64,000 nucleotides of DNA, from the NCBI GenBank assembly GCA_027605045.1, contig JAQFWX010000002.1, forward strand, positions 2,232,001-2,296,000, in the 5' to 3' direction. Shown here in pieces: positions 12,720-25,999 of the stretch. Numbering within the stretch: position 1 is the first letter of the stretch; the number at the start of each line of letters is the position of its first letter. The DNA comes from Phallus indusiatus (taxonomy: Eukaryota; Basidiomycota; Agaricomycetes; Phallales; Phallaceae). The position numbers were made by a program, and so were the translations under genes. Below the pieces are notes generated by a model, which saw nothing but the letters and a program-made list of their open reading frames with translations, ran no database searches and was not told where the DNA came from.

Positions 12720-14940
12720 TATGGCACTAACTGGCACGTCGGGTGTTTCCGACACCATTGACGCTCATTGCTTTTACGCAGGCCTCGCTCTCCCTGTAGC
12801 GACTTGCGCGTCGCATTCGTCCTCTGACTTCATGATGAGCTGAACAGGGTATCAAGAAATTGTATGACGGTTTCGTTCTTATCATTACACTGGGAGGAGA
12901 AGGAAAACTCTGTACGCTGGATACGGTGAAGATGGGGTGTTGAGTGGAGCGGGTCCAGTGCATTTGAATAAGTGCACTGGAGTCTGGCGCGGTATCTCTG
13001 CGTGGACGGAACGTTACAGGGTGCTGGTGTTGAATATGCTCGCGGTATGTTTGTTCCAAATTTGTAATACTGTATGCTAAATCACGTCCCAGTGCTTCTG
13101 GCAAAGGCGCGTTTGGCTTTCAGGTCTGCTTTTTCATTACCATCCACCCCAGAGTGTCCTGGAACCCATTTCATTTTTAGGCGCATGTTTGAACTGTCTA
13201 CCAGAAGCTTGTCGAGCTGCTCGTGGACTGTCTATACGATATGGTGTGCTCGTCGTGGTTGGCGAATAACGCAGGCCAAAATTGTGGCTATCGTCATGCT
13301 ATTGATGGCTTTCCGCTGCATTACCACATGGATGCCGAGACTCATCATACCGACAAGCTCGACTTCGAGAACGGTGAATCCTTTAGTTGATAGCTCTAGA
13401 TCCCCTTTCTCTTGCGTCCTTGAGGAGTACTGCTGCAACGCCGACTCTGTCGTCTGTCGCGTATCTGTCCGAGCAAGCAACGCAGGTGCTGGGGTGGTTG
13501 TTGTTAGCCTTTTTTTCGTCTTTTGTGCTACCGGTTATGCTAACATCAATTCTGTTCCCAATTAGGATATTTTCGCAAGGTCTCGACCCGTTTAAACCTG
13601 TTCGTTCGCCCAGCCAAAGGTTCGCCTGAGGGCTTCTATTGGCGTGGGATGAGCATGCTGTCGGTTTATCCTTTCGTGCACGACGTGGTGGAAAATTGGC
13701 AAGTCGCGCGGATCTCTTTGGCACATTTCGTCGAATAGTAACTGTGCTATAGCTAGGAGGAGATCGATGTGTGCACACATTTAGGGACTCTGGGTATTGT
13801 CAGCATGGCACCAGTTGCGGCTAAGGCTACTGCTCGTCGTATGGGTTCCAGTTTCCTTGCAAATCATTATGATCCTGATACGCGTTTAGCTCGATGATTC
13901 GGTCGGCACCAGACGCTTGCAACGTATAGGACTAGGGGTATGTGTGCTGCATGGCCCAGTTCAAGCCTTTGACGTACATATTTGCCTGCAGCTGGTGTTC
14001 TTCAAATCCCAGTTCCTAATCCAAAATGATTCTTAGGTATATGATAGCGTTTGAAGGCGCGACTTCCGACTGGTCTCGGAGCACGAATCTGGTCTACACA
14101 CGAGTGTCTTCAAGTCGTGCTTTTGCCGTTCTCTCGTGAATCCCCCTAGCTTCAGCTTGGGTATCTCGAAGCTGGAGCTGTGGAGTTCGGCTTCAACTAC
14201 GCGCTGAAAGCTCTTTGTGTGCTGCAGCAAAGGTTTTGCCGGCAGTGACCAGGTATGCTACGTCATCTGCAAGTCCTGTGCCCAGCTCATCTCGCTCTTG
14301 CGTAAAACTACGACTAGTCCCGAGTTATAGACATCGTGGCAAAAGAGATATGATGTGGTGACCGTGCGATGGATCTGTTCTGCTGAGATAGGCTCGCAGG
14401 AGAACTTGTGCGTTCAGGTAGATCCGTCTGTCAGCTGTCAAGTTGTATTATCATTGATAGGAGATCCGGAAAGAATGCTGTACGCAATACTTCTGCATTT
14501 TCTGCATCTGTTTCTGCGGCAATGATGCCCACGATGTCTGATCTCTCGAGGACAGGGATGGTGCCACCGCTCGGTGTCCATATGTCAGTTTTATTCACGT
14601 TCTCAAGTCAGTTCTTCTAGTGATACAGCTGGGCCTTCTAGATCATCATCAAGCAATTGCGTCTTGTCTGCCGGTAGCCCCTGTGTAATTGGGTCATTCG
14701 GCTTGTGTCGCCTCTGTAAATGCATCCTTGTCTCCTTTCGTAGCTGTTTTGGTGTCTTCTTGGTGTCTTCGCTTCACCATCCGTTCGAGTTGGGGGTGAT
14801 ATGGAGGTCCGGGACCAAACGCGGATGGTGTGCTGGACTGAGCCGTCAAGATCTTCGGTAGCTAGTGACGCTGGTGGGATTCGTGTGGTAAGCTTCTGTT
14901 CTAGTTTCCTTGCGAAATTCCTCCAGATTGACATTCCGAT
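12720..14940 (-). mobile_element. Non-LTR (LINE-type) retrotransposon remnant: RT and RNase H pieces
   Basis: Reading the minus strand, from about 14300 downwards, one frame shows LADDVAYLVTAGKTF, the (F/Y)xDD-type catalytic motif of reverse transcriptase. Around 13150 the frame gives KWVPGHSGVDGNEKAD, a typical RNase H segment of basidiomycete LINE-like elements. A KNETV.(H/Q)FL...C..H pattern near 12870 matches the C-terminal cysteine/histidine region of such polyproteins. The pieces lie in several frames with stops between them, so the element is dead. Upstream parts (to about 14940) are less certain. A related fragment lies at 46290-47160, also on the minus strand. Confidence 0.75.
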
Positions 14941-15119
14941 AGTTTTTGCGTGGTTTCAGTTGGGTCGTTCGGACCGGGAGGTTGATCTTGGTTTGGAGAT
15001 TGTCAGGTAATGGTGGGCTGATGCAGGTCTTAGGTAAGGTGTCGTTTCACGTTGGTTAAATATCGTTCAATATTGATGATGAATTGAAAATAGTATTTTT
15101 TGGTTGTCATTGCCTCTGG

Positions 15120-16990
15120 GGTTGGTATGTCCTTCGGAAGGGCCAAGCCTGCCTATGTCACTACCATGCCATTTTCTCAACAGATCGAGTAGCCTTTTGG
15201 GACGGTCTATATTCTCTGTTGCGAACAGGTGATTGTCACGTTCTTCGTACACGTTGGATGTCTGTAGAAGTCACCCAGTCAGATTGTCCGGAGGGTTTTC
15301 CCGCAAAACCATCGCATTCACAGATGGAAGTCGTCATGGGCGTGCAGTGTCGTCCGTTTCGTCCATCAGCGACCTCCTGGCAGCCATACTATTCTCAGCC
15401 CTTGAAGGGCATTAAGTGATGAATATTAAGTATAGTCAAATAGTTTAGTTTCATTAGAAATGTAATACTATATAAAACTCAAGTATTTCATGTAATTGTT
15501 TGATTTGTAGTACCCAACTCAAATAAAACACCTTTACGTGATTCTCAGACAGCATGCAGAATCTGAATGAAAGGTATGAAGATAGATTTCTGATTTTTGT
15601 ATTGATCGAACTACGTACCTTGACTGAACTTAATAGAGTTGTCAGAACTCAAGCTTCAAGCTCCACGGCCGACGCGAATACCAAGGGCAGAGAACCCAAA
15701 CCGGAGCTGAGATTACATCGAGTAATGTACGTTGAATCCACACGTCCAGTTTGTTAAGAAAGGCTGCGTAATCATTGTCCTAATAAATCCCTTCCTGAAT
15801 AAACGATTTCAATTGTCTTCGCACGACCGCTGGGGGTGACTTCGAAGGAGAAGATTTCGGCATCATGAACGTCGTTGCTGACGAAACCGGAGCAGCGCGG
15901 GACGATCTGTTCATGGGATGGGTGTAGACATTTGGACGATGGAGTGCTTTCTCACCGTTGCTTCGTCGGTTACTGGGGCAATGGCACGTTGATGCTACAT
16001 AGAGGAGCATCACATCAAGTTGTGCGTGTTAGACTCACGTTTCTTGTTTTAGTCTGCAATTGACACAGGATTGTCGCTCGTCAGGTATTATCGTGTTACA
16101 TATCTCAATGTTCTTCGTGTCCCAGCTTTGACGTTGGCGTTGGTAGACGTGGGAGGTTTTGAAAACCTTACCGGCTAAGCTGAAACCGCGTTCGGAAATG
16201 TTGAAGTGTCATGTGTAAAAGCTATCCATGGTGAATCTGTTGGTGTTGACGCTGATATTGCGAAGACGGCGAGATGTTATCAAGCCGGACATGGTGGGTA
16301 GTAGGTACCTGCGGAGACTGGAAGAAATTGGGAAACAACCCATGCAAACTAAGCGACTTGAGTCAACGCGAACAAAAGAGAATGTCAATTACATACCGAG
16401 CTCATCCACTAGCTCTAATTCTCTCAATCCGAGTTAGTCATATTCCATTATCCAGTAATATTAGAAACATAACTGCAACTATATTCAGACCCACCGGCGG
16501 CGATAACGGGGGTTTATTAAGTGGTCCACCAAACTCAAATAGAGCTGAGTACCAAAGGCGCCATCAACGCAGGCCTTCAAAGGTACATCTTCATTGTAAA
16601 AGACATAGCGCGAATTTGTGAGTATCACCAAGGCTCTGTTGAGTTTTGAAGCGTTGGGAATGTTGAAAGGCGAATGAGCACCAGGAATGAAATGAGAACG
16701 GTGCTTCGCGCGTCCGTTCCCACCGAACCTTGGGTGCACCACAGAAGAGATGGAGGGCGGATGAGACTGGAAGACATGTTGACCGGAGCCCAGGAGAAGT
16801 GAGACGACAAGACAGACGATGTGAGCCCAGCTGTTCCCGGGATAGACCGAGGCGGCAGTATAATAGAGGTCTGGTGCAGAGGGAATGTGAATTAATCTAT
16901 GATTGACAGTGGGCTCTGCTGGTAGGCTTTCATCACAGTGAGAGCCAGTGTCAGACTGTGTCAATCTAGTGGCAGTGGGCGTGTTCAAGC
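15120..16990 (-). repeat. Degenerate dispersed repeat, copy 4
   Basis: This stretch is a full-length relative of 6550-8450 and 26030-27780. It opens with the shared block around GAAGTCACCCAGTCAGATTGTCC and ends with a minus-strand open frame of about 165 codons (16485-16988) containing a hydrophobic stretch (AHIVCLVVSLLLGSG). This is the longest open remnant among the copies, but the equivalent frames in the other copies are interrupted. Confidence 0.4.
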
Positions 16991-18203
16991 CAAGCTACAT
17001 TGAAGACCGTGCGCGTGACTTTGTGACAAAACGTTCTCTGCGCGTTCCTTTCAATGAAATGCTAAACTCTGACGCTGTATCTGTGCAGATTTTGATATCT
17101 GAAACTTCAGAATAAAGGCGAAGAAAAGAAAGACGATACATTCCGAGAATGTCCCCTTCGTGGTCCGAGTGATTTCAATGCCAATGTACGCTATTTGACA
17201 TCGTCTGATTCCTGAATACAATCTCCCGTAACAACAAACTTGGTATTCTTAGCGGTGTCTTCTCGCTTGGAGACGCTTGGAGCAAAGTGTTGATGAAATA
17301 GCTGTGTTCTTGTGAGGCGGATAGTGCAGCTAGCAATGATAGCGTAAGGAAAAAGACCAAATAAAATGGCGCAGAAAGTGAGTATAGGAAGAACTACGCA
17401 TGAGGAAGAAACCCGGGACAAAAGGTTTGATTCTTGTGATTCATGTATTTGATGTTTGTTTATCATAAGCAGATCTCGCTGCCTTAGTCTCCACTGCTGA
17501 CGACAACCTCCCGTTTGTACTAGAAAAGGGATGCACATTTGACGCTAAGCAAAGTTGTCCGTCGTTGGTGCCAGTTTGAGAAGTAAATGCAAACCGTAAT
17601 GGTGACGCAATCTCATGAGCAGGGTCCACGCTGACGAGTGACGCAAAACTCCTGCCACTTAATATGTCCTGGATTATCGAATCTAGAAGTATGCCCCCAC
17701 ATCTCCAACGAAAATCTGGTCAAAACTCGGACTTATTACTACCCCTCAATCCGCCGTACTGATCTCCACTCGCGACTTCTGTTCTCGTCACCTACATCGT
17801 CTCGAAATTTTCTACAGACCACTATGAAAAGGAATGGTTTGTTTAGCGTCGAAGATGGGTCATTTATGTCAAGCGTGAAAATATGTTGGACGGTTGTGGA
17901 GGTGACGCTCCCTCTCGTCTGCCAGACGGAAAGAATGTATTCACCTCTGCGATTCCCCAGTTCCTCTACAATCAACTGCGGACTCCCTTTTCAAACACAC
18001 AAACTAGAACGGAGAAACTCAGGACTTCAATGTTTTTCGGCATCGCGGAGCCTTGAAGAACTAAGTTTCACCCCAGCGGTCTTTTGCATTGATGCAGCCA
18101 ATTTAGTAGATAACGCCGATTGGACGAGAATATTCTGAATGAAGCCGGTTAGGCCAGTCTCCTATTACCCCACAGTGTATCATACAAAAAATGCCAAGAT
18201 AAG
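16991..18203. other. 3' flank of NLR unit 2, no gene seen
   Basis: From about 17730 to 17900 the sequence resembles 29300-29470, which lies at the same place downstream of NLR unit 3. The conserved blocks include CCGCCGTACTGA-type and TCGAAATTTTCTA-type sequence. The matching frame in unit 2 is interrupted, so this is more likely a conserved 3' flank than a gene. Confidence 0.45.
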
Positions 18204-21200
18204 CTACTTTTCGCATTCCATCCATCTTGTACCGTGAACAAAATTTTCGAAATTAAGTTTTGTAAACTCTTCTGGGGGTGCCATGAGCGATATGCTTGGA
18301 TACCACAAATTCTCATCCGTCTTCTCCGGAATCCAGAATAAAAGTTCCCCGTGCGGGCCCAGAATCCAACCATCACCATCAATTAACTTTGCCCAGGGCA
18401 AAAACATTGCTTTATTCCACGCCGTCAGTGCGTAATCTAGTACCTCAGTATCTTCGGAGCGCAGCTTGTAATCCTCAATTAATCTAGCCAAACACTGAGT
18501 AAATTACTCGACTGAATAGCCAAACTCGTACCGTCTCGTTTCAAGATGCCCAAATTTCTCGGCGAACTCCCGATCGCTTATATGATCAATACAAAGGCAT
18601 GTCGCGATTTCGTACACACTCAAATCCCACACCCTTGCTATCTCCAGTGAATCAACAGTCAAGAGGCTGTCTCCATCTAATGCCATTGGGTACGATGTCC
18701 ATTGGCTTCTACCACGATGCGTGGATTCTGGTACAAGACACTGCATGGCCATATCTTTAGTCTGTATATTCCAGATATTGACACGATCCTTTTCAGTGTC
18801 TCCGTCCAATCTGACCAATGCACATATCCGCTCAGAGTCATTAGAGAAACGAAACATCTTGACCTCATTGTCGGATGGGGGCCCATCTAACGGAATACCC
18901 TTCTCCATATCCCAGAGATTCACTTTTTTCTGATCTTCAAGGGGTATCCAAGCAATGTATCTTCGATTTGGGGAGAATGCTGGAAGCCTGCGTGTAGTGA
19001 AACAATCAATGCTTTCACCTGTTGAGCGGTCTAAAATACCCAGTTTGAACATAGTACTATTCTGATCCCAGCCCTTGGGCCGTGATTTAGAACACGCGCA
19101 TATATATGTATCATTGGAAGAGATGAAGATTGAGCGGATAAATGGATTGATATTTTTGAAGAATCTGGAATCAGGTTCTTCGACGACGATTGAACGGATA
19201 CATAGATCATGCCGAAAGGGTGCATTGATCGTTTCTTGTGATTCCGAATCACGCTCCTCGATAAAGCCGCGTTCATCTGTTTGATATGCAACCCAAAACG
19301 TAGCACCTGTTTGAGAGAAAGTAAGAGCCGTCACTTTGCTGGATACTCTACTGCAGCTGCTCAAAGTACGGGTGCGGACATCCCATACTTTGATATTGTT
19401 CTTTTCATCACAGCTTAAAAGGCGGTCGCCTCTTGTAGAGAATGCGAGAATGGTGAGTCGTTCGCCCAATTCATCTATAGTGAATATCTCCTTTTCATCG
19501 ATGTTCCAGAGACAAAGAGAAGACGGTCGATTGGTGTCAACATAAGCAATGGTCCAGTGATTATCTTCCGGGGAGACTTCGGTAAGTGGTCGGGGGTCAT
19601 CGATATCGTCAACCATCACAGAGGCGGTGTTTAAGACAGTAGTTCCCGCAAGATCCAGAACTCGAAGGTCTCCTGCTTGAGATTTAGATCCTGCTTGAGA
19701 TTTAGATCTAGTCCACCCCAGAATGACATGTTGTCCCTTGTGCCAAGCTCCACTAGTTGTAATGGTATAGATCTCTAGCGCTTCATCAATATCGTCTTCG
19801 TCCTCACTCCTGTTGTCGATTTCCTGAAGGCCATCCCATGCTAGAACATGTATCGTACCGGTACCAATGGAGTCAGCTGCTATGTGTGTCGCATTGGATG
19901 ATAGGGCGCCTACATGCATACTGTAAAAGGGGTGTTCGCGTTCCACAATGCGCCGTGACTCTTTTCCTGTCGATACATTCCGGATCAAGCACTCGTTTTT
20001 GACAGAAAGGAACAGATCTTCCCCATCCGGAGAGAACCCTGCTGTGAAATATTTGGACTGTTTCTGAAACCGGCAAACCATCGTCCTCGTCTGTATGTCA
20101 TAAACCTCTATGTCGCAAGTTTTCTTGTCCCGAACCCCATAGTCCATGACGTGAACAATGATGTAATTGTCGCTTAATGCCATTAACACGTGATCCTTGG
20201 TGTGCGACACAAACGAAACGAATATCTTTTCTCGAGTATTCCAAAGTCGCAACACCTCGCCGAGGGACTGAATGCCAACGAACCTTCCTCTTGAGGAGAA
20301 CATACACCTTGGATAACCTGGAATGTCTTCGAAAGGTTTGACACGGGTCTCTCTCTCATAGAAAATCATAGGCTGATTCATAACTTCATCGACCACGAAA
20401 GCAACCAAATGTCCATCCGGAGAGATATGGCAAGAACGGCATTCTTTTGGCGCAATTCCTTCGTTGGACTCATATGAGAAATTCCTCGTATTTTCCTCCC
20501 AGATCAAGATCCCTCCATGTTTATAGCAACAGTAAACCAGTTCTCCATTCAATGAAAATACGATATCGGTGACCTCCGCCTTTTCTTCGGGACTCGTCTG
20601 ACAAAGCATTTCGCCAGTAATATAATCCCACACCCATAAATCCCCGTTGCCGAAGCCAGCTGCAATATGTTTGTTTTGAGGGGAGAATGCAAATTTCTTA
20701 AGCCTTGATGAAGGGTGTTTTTGGATAATACTGTTTTTGAATTGAGGCTCGAGGGATATAGGTTGACCGACATCCACGCTGAGAAGGTGCGGATACTGAG
20801 GAAGGAATTGTGATGATATGAATGATTCCTTTGAGATATAAGGAAGGGCGGAAAGGTATAGATGGGGTGTGCTCTCCGTCATCATCTTTCCAAATTTGAA
20901 TAAAAATTGTGATGCCTCTTCTGCGAGTGAAGCTAATTTAGGATACCTATTCTACATATCAAATATTTTAATTTTACACCACACATAAATTGTGAACACT
21001 TACCTTTGTCATATTTATTATGATCTGCATTCCAGAACGACCATGATCCACCTCCGCTAATAGACTAAGCACTTCAAACAAGTACAGTAATTTGATACGA
21101 ATAAAGTTGTTGATTTTTTCCAGAAGGTCTTCGTTAAGGTTGGAACGTTCCAGGTGGTATCCCCAGAAACAACATGCATATGACAAGGAAGATGGAATTG

Positions 21201-23809
21201 CTTTGGCTACCCGAGAACCGAAATCCGGTACGTCTCTATTGCGTTTGTGTGACGTTTCTAGTTCACATATGTTGAACCGGAGCATCCCATTCATGACCCG
21301 TAAACATGCGTCCATGAAAAAACTTTGGTCCGATGTATCGATGTAATATCGGTTCGGAATTCCGGATGTTTGTTTGGGTTCGAGGAAAAAGTCGAAAAGG
21401 GAGGCATGTATTGGTCGAAGTTTGACAGTCAATTTGTCAATGCCGATGAACAGGGAATTCAACACCTTCAATACAGCTTTGACGTCATGAATGTCCCCGC
21501 AAATAGGTCCAAAAAACTCTTGCAAGTCCGAGACTGAAAGTGGTTTCCGTGCAACTATGAGTGCCCCGACGCATTTTTTCAACATATCGACATATTCGAG
21601 ATCCCTACATTCTTCTTGATCGTCGAGGATTTCGTGATACCGCTCGTACAAAGAAGGAGGAGGTTTGGAAAGGACGGCTTCTAGTCGCTGTCTTGCTTTG
21701 AATGGACCCAGTTTCCGGATGTGAAGACATGTAAGTCTAGCACATATGAAAAGGTCTTGCGCTTGATGGGCTAATAAATACCGCCAGTTCTCTACTCTAT
21801 CCAACGTCTTCGCCATGTCAGCAAGCTCATTGGAGATGAATTTTTGAATGTCATTTCGTGTGCTGGCAGAGTCAATGTCTGCCATATATTTGCAGTGAAC
21901 GTTTGGATGTCGATGAAATTGTTCAATGTCGTCTTCGGGACGAGAGGTTATTATGATACGATAATTACTCGGAAGCTCTGAACTTCGCTCAAAAAGCAAG
22001 TTCAGAAGAATCTTGCGTTCCCTTTGGCCACCGCTTTCGTCCAGAGCATCAATGATAATGACCAGCCGTTTTGTCGTCCCTTTGGACGGCTTCATGATCA
22101 TCTCGTTGAATTGCACTTCGGGATCCAACGACTTTCTAATCGCGATATCTCTAACAGCCTGTACGAGATTGCGTTTCCATAAGACATTACGATCGGCCAG
22201 ATTGCGAGAAATAGTGCTGAATAAGTACTTGACCAGCTCTTTATTATTCTGACTGAAGCAGAAAAATGATCCAAGCTGATTTTTTAAATTCTTGGCAATT
22301 GTGTGAGCGACTGCGGATTTCCCGGTTCCTGCCTGGCCACTGAGGATGAGAACTCGTTCGGTCGTATCCTTGTTGACCCACTCCTCTATCTCTTTGATGA
22401 GCGTTTGACGAGTTCCAGGTAGGCATTTCTTCTCCTCGGCAAGTCCTACGTCACGGGCATATGGTATATCGCCAAGAAGATTGAGAACCTCTAACATGTA
22501 ATATCTAAGGAACCAAATATACGTACTAGGAATAACGAATACTTACCCATATTTGATGCTATTTCGAGCAATAAGAGATCACGAATATTTTCCCTGATTT
22601 GATCAAATGATTTCTTGAAATCTGAAATTTCGTCGTTGAGGATTGGTCCTTTGATGAGGTTTGTAGCTGAATCAAACATCGCATTAACATAGAACGGAAA
22701 GAACAAGAAAAAGTAGCTACTTGGATTATTCTCTGTGTAATCCTTGATGAATTTGGCACACTCGCAAGTTTTATCGATGAGAAGTATCAATTGGTCGGTT
22801 CCGAGTCGAGTGTCTTTAAGAACAGACAGTTGGTCCGCTTCATCTATGTACTTATAAATGAATGACAATTTTTCAAGGAGTCCTTTGATGTTGTTGGTCC
22901 GAGCTTGATTCGCTTGAAGAATCTGATAGGCGAATAAGCTACTGTTGAAAATAGAAATCAAACGCCACCTTACATCAGGAACTATGGACACAATGCTCCA
23001 AATTTGTCGGGCCCATGGATTTAACTATAATTTTAGTTAGGACTAAAAATTACTAGCTACGATTCAAAAACGAACCGCAGCAACGGGATCTATTGCTGTC
23101 TTGACGATTCCGAGATACGTGAGAAACGTGGACCAGGTTTCCCCTTCTGCAAAATGGATTTCCTTGCTCTTCTGTTTCGCTATGTCGAGCATATCCTTGA
23201 AGCGATCTTCTTTAATAGCAAAGCTGAGCTGACTCTTCTTGCCCACTTTAGTACTACAAACTCCTGGAATAATTTATAAACGAAAGCTCAGAATGAAAAT
23301 TGTGAGACATACCGGATGATCCATCAAGAAGTTCGGACACGGCAGTTGTTGTAAACTCTCCAATAACCTCAGACTTTTCCTTTTTTTCTTTTACTTCCTT
23401 TTTCATAATAATTTTGAAGTGAATCTTGAAATCGGCAGTGAGATTATAGCTTTTCAAATTTACTGATTAGCCAAAGAGTCGGTGAATTCGTTTAATCTGG
23501 TGGACCCACAGAATCTGTTCGCTCCAAACAATACATTTCCCTTGAGACTGTCCTTCGACTGAATTCAATGGTTCGTTATCATCACCGATGATTTTGGTGA
23601 TTTCGATTAAGAAGATTCGTTTGTGAATCTTCAGAGAAGGAACAGGAGGGTCTGTCAGTTCAATATCTGCAAAGTACGTGAAGCTGCGTTCTAAGTTAGG
23701 TTAATGGTTTCGTACCGGAGATCGTATATCGCCGCTGCTCAAATCTGCAACAGAAATCGGTTATTTTGCTAACGTTAAATAAATAACAAATTCACAATGA
23801 CGATGACAT
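18204..23809 (-). CDS. NLR-like protein, unit 2: putative C2, helical region, NACHT and WD40 repeats (intact)
   Basis: Eleven exons splice to 1694 codons plus stop: 23796-23809, 23716-23744, 23510-23666, 23313-23449, 23076-23263, 22974-23024, 22721-22922, 22547-22666, 21004-22490, 18532-20951 and 18204-18483. Residues 1-112 look like a C2-type beta sandwich (WSEQI..., then EVIGEFTTTAVSELL). Residues 113-300 are helical, with ECAKFIKDYT. NACHT follows with Walker A GQAGTGKS (351-358), Walker B RLVIIIDALDE (441-451) and a TSRPEDD sensor-like motif. From about residue 800 come many WD40 blades (e.g. KIWVWD-like repeats), ending in GWILGPHGELLFWIP, a C-terminal signature of fungal NACHT-WD40 proteins. 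By family it should be an ATP-switched cytosolic sensor in which WD40 binds the trigger and the N-terminus signals, as in heterokaryon-incompatibility or immune-type NLRs. The ligand is unknown. The C2 assignment is tentative; NACHT and WD40 are secure. Confidence 0.88.
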
Positions 23810-24310
23810 GGTTGAGCGTTTATCAAAAAAAAAAAACCGAGGATTGAGAATGAGTAGATGAGGGTGTGGAAGACTGATACTATCGTTCGGCTTTGGTTGA
23901 GAGTGAGAGAACAATGAAGTTGCCACGAGTTTTGCACCTTCTTTTGATTCGGATGAACACCTGTGATTGTATTAAGAATAGCGTCGTATTGAGTGATCAG
24001 TATTACATTGGCAAAAACAGCGTGGAGGCAAAACTTGACATTTAAGATCTAAGAGCCCGACTCGTGCCTGGCTTCGAATTCTCAAGCTCTCAAACATTTT
24101 ACCCTGTACCAACTGATCCAACCCAGTCCAACCCTAGTAATCGGCCTGATCCCGTGGTGCTGCCTAACGGTCATGTCCATCGAATGTCTCAATGGCTCTC
24201 GCGAATTCATGCGACACCTCCAGACCTCACCGAGATTGGATACCACGGAAAGTCCGCTGTTGAGCCCTAAGACGATGTACATGTACCGTTTGCCGTATTA
24301 CTTTCAAACA
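23810..24310 (-). promoter_or_regulatory. Conserved 5' flank of NLR unit 2
   Basis: This stretch matches 4400-4900 almost throughout, with an A-rich run (from about 23825) close to the start codon. Coding potential is not conserved between copies. It is taken as promoter and leader, because the NLR start is the only gene end adjoining it. Confidence 0.35.
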
Positions 24311-25999
24311 ATAGTTATTTAGTAAATGTTAATATATCATCATCACCGTCAAGGTTTTCTGACTGAGACTGTCCTTCCGACTCTTTCGCAGCATTGCTGC
24401 TCTGACTCCCGCGCCTCCAGATAGAGTTCACTGAAAGCGCCTGTAGACTGCAATGTTCAACTCCTAAATAATTCTCTTATCCTGATAAGAATGCATTAAT
24501 TAAGGATGATGGAATCAGATGGATACTGACCCAGCTTTCCCAGCGATTTTAGACATTATGATCGCTTCAAATTTGAGGTAAACCTCAGGCTGTTCGGTAC
24601 GCAGTCTCAACTCTTCGGCACTCCAACGGGACGTTATTCAACAATGGATAATCATATCGGTTGTCCACAGTGCGGCATACCCATAAAATCGTGTTCATAC
24701 ACATCACAGTTTCTTCGGCGATGATTTTTCTATCTTTGCACAGCCGCCGTGGGCGACTCTAAAGGGGAAGAACATCATAGCTCCGCGAATGTCCATGATG
24801 GATCCAGACCAGAAGGTAGGCATGGATCTGGACGATGAACGGTGGAGAATTTGAATTGAGCCGCGTTCTCCTAGTGGCTATTAGTCCCCCGCACGACGCA
24901 TTTCACCTTCGGTATCCAATTGACGCGAGAACTCCTGTTCATTAGGCTTCCGTCAAGTCGTTTTCTAGTCGTTCCCACCATACGTTACTGATTCACTATA
25001 CGATTCCACGAGAGCTTCGATATCGGTGTCGGTAGAAGCGCTACCGGGCAAGCTGACACCGAGAATGTTGGCGTGTCCGAGGTGTAGGCTGTCGACGATG
25101 AATATATCAAGGCTGGAAAGGTAGCGAGATGTTATCCGACGTTCTTGGACAAGGCGTTCGTGACATAAATGTCAACCTGGAGTGTACCTTGCCTTTGGGA
25201 ATGCATTCTACGGTGCGACGAGCCTATGAGGCGATCCAGTGCATGTAAGCTAGACCACGCGATTATAATTGATAACGTCGAGAGGGAAGATCACGATAAT
25301 ATACTTACTAGGCAGAGATCTGACCTTCATTCTCACATTCACTAGGTGTCCTACCCCGTTTTCCAGCAACACAAGCCGTAACGCGTAACGTGTTCAAGAA
25401 CGAAGTACCGAGGTCCATTGGCAGGGATGACGACAGTTAATAGACCACCAACTCAAATAGAGTCACAGAAGCGCCACTGCTCTCAGAGAACACCTTCATT
25501 AGAACGCAAAATCGAAAGTATCACCACAGCTATATTGAGCTTGAAGACGTTCTTTCGTGTTCGTAACGAGCTTGGTGAATCCACACGAATGCCGAGTACA
25601 ATATCTTGTGCGTCTACTTCAGCTGAGAATGAGATGATGAATGGATCAAATTTGGAAATGACTTACGGTGGGCCCGGTGGTGAAGAGGACGTGACTCGGG
25701 GAGAAGTATTGGGAGTCTACAAAACGAGGGCGATAGGCTGACGCTGGAAAATGGGAGTGTGGTGCAGGGTGAAAATATAGCGAAAACAAAGTACAGATAC
25801 GGGTAATTTGTTTGTGAATAAGAGGTGATATATGATACGAACAGAGACCCAGAAGAGAGGGTGTGTTGAAAGTGCGCGTTATGGTCGTAAACGACGCACC
25901 GGGAGATGCCGAGTTCGATCACGCAAACGAGTTTATTCGCTGCACAATCGCAGCTCTTACACGGCGCGGAGGAACGGTGTACAATGACAGTGAGGTCTC
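24311..25999. other. Intergenic part of the segmental duplication, no gene seen
   Basis: This is the counterpart of 4901-6480. Open frames are short and shifted relative to that copy, so they do not appear to be under coding selection. Confidence 0.5.

Noticed and set aside
13074..13565. Plus-strand open frame of 163 codons
   Set aside because: It is antisense to the RNase H part of the LINE remnant.
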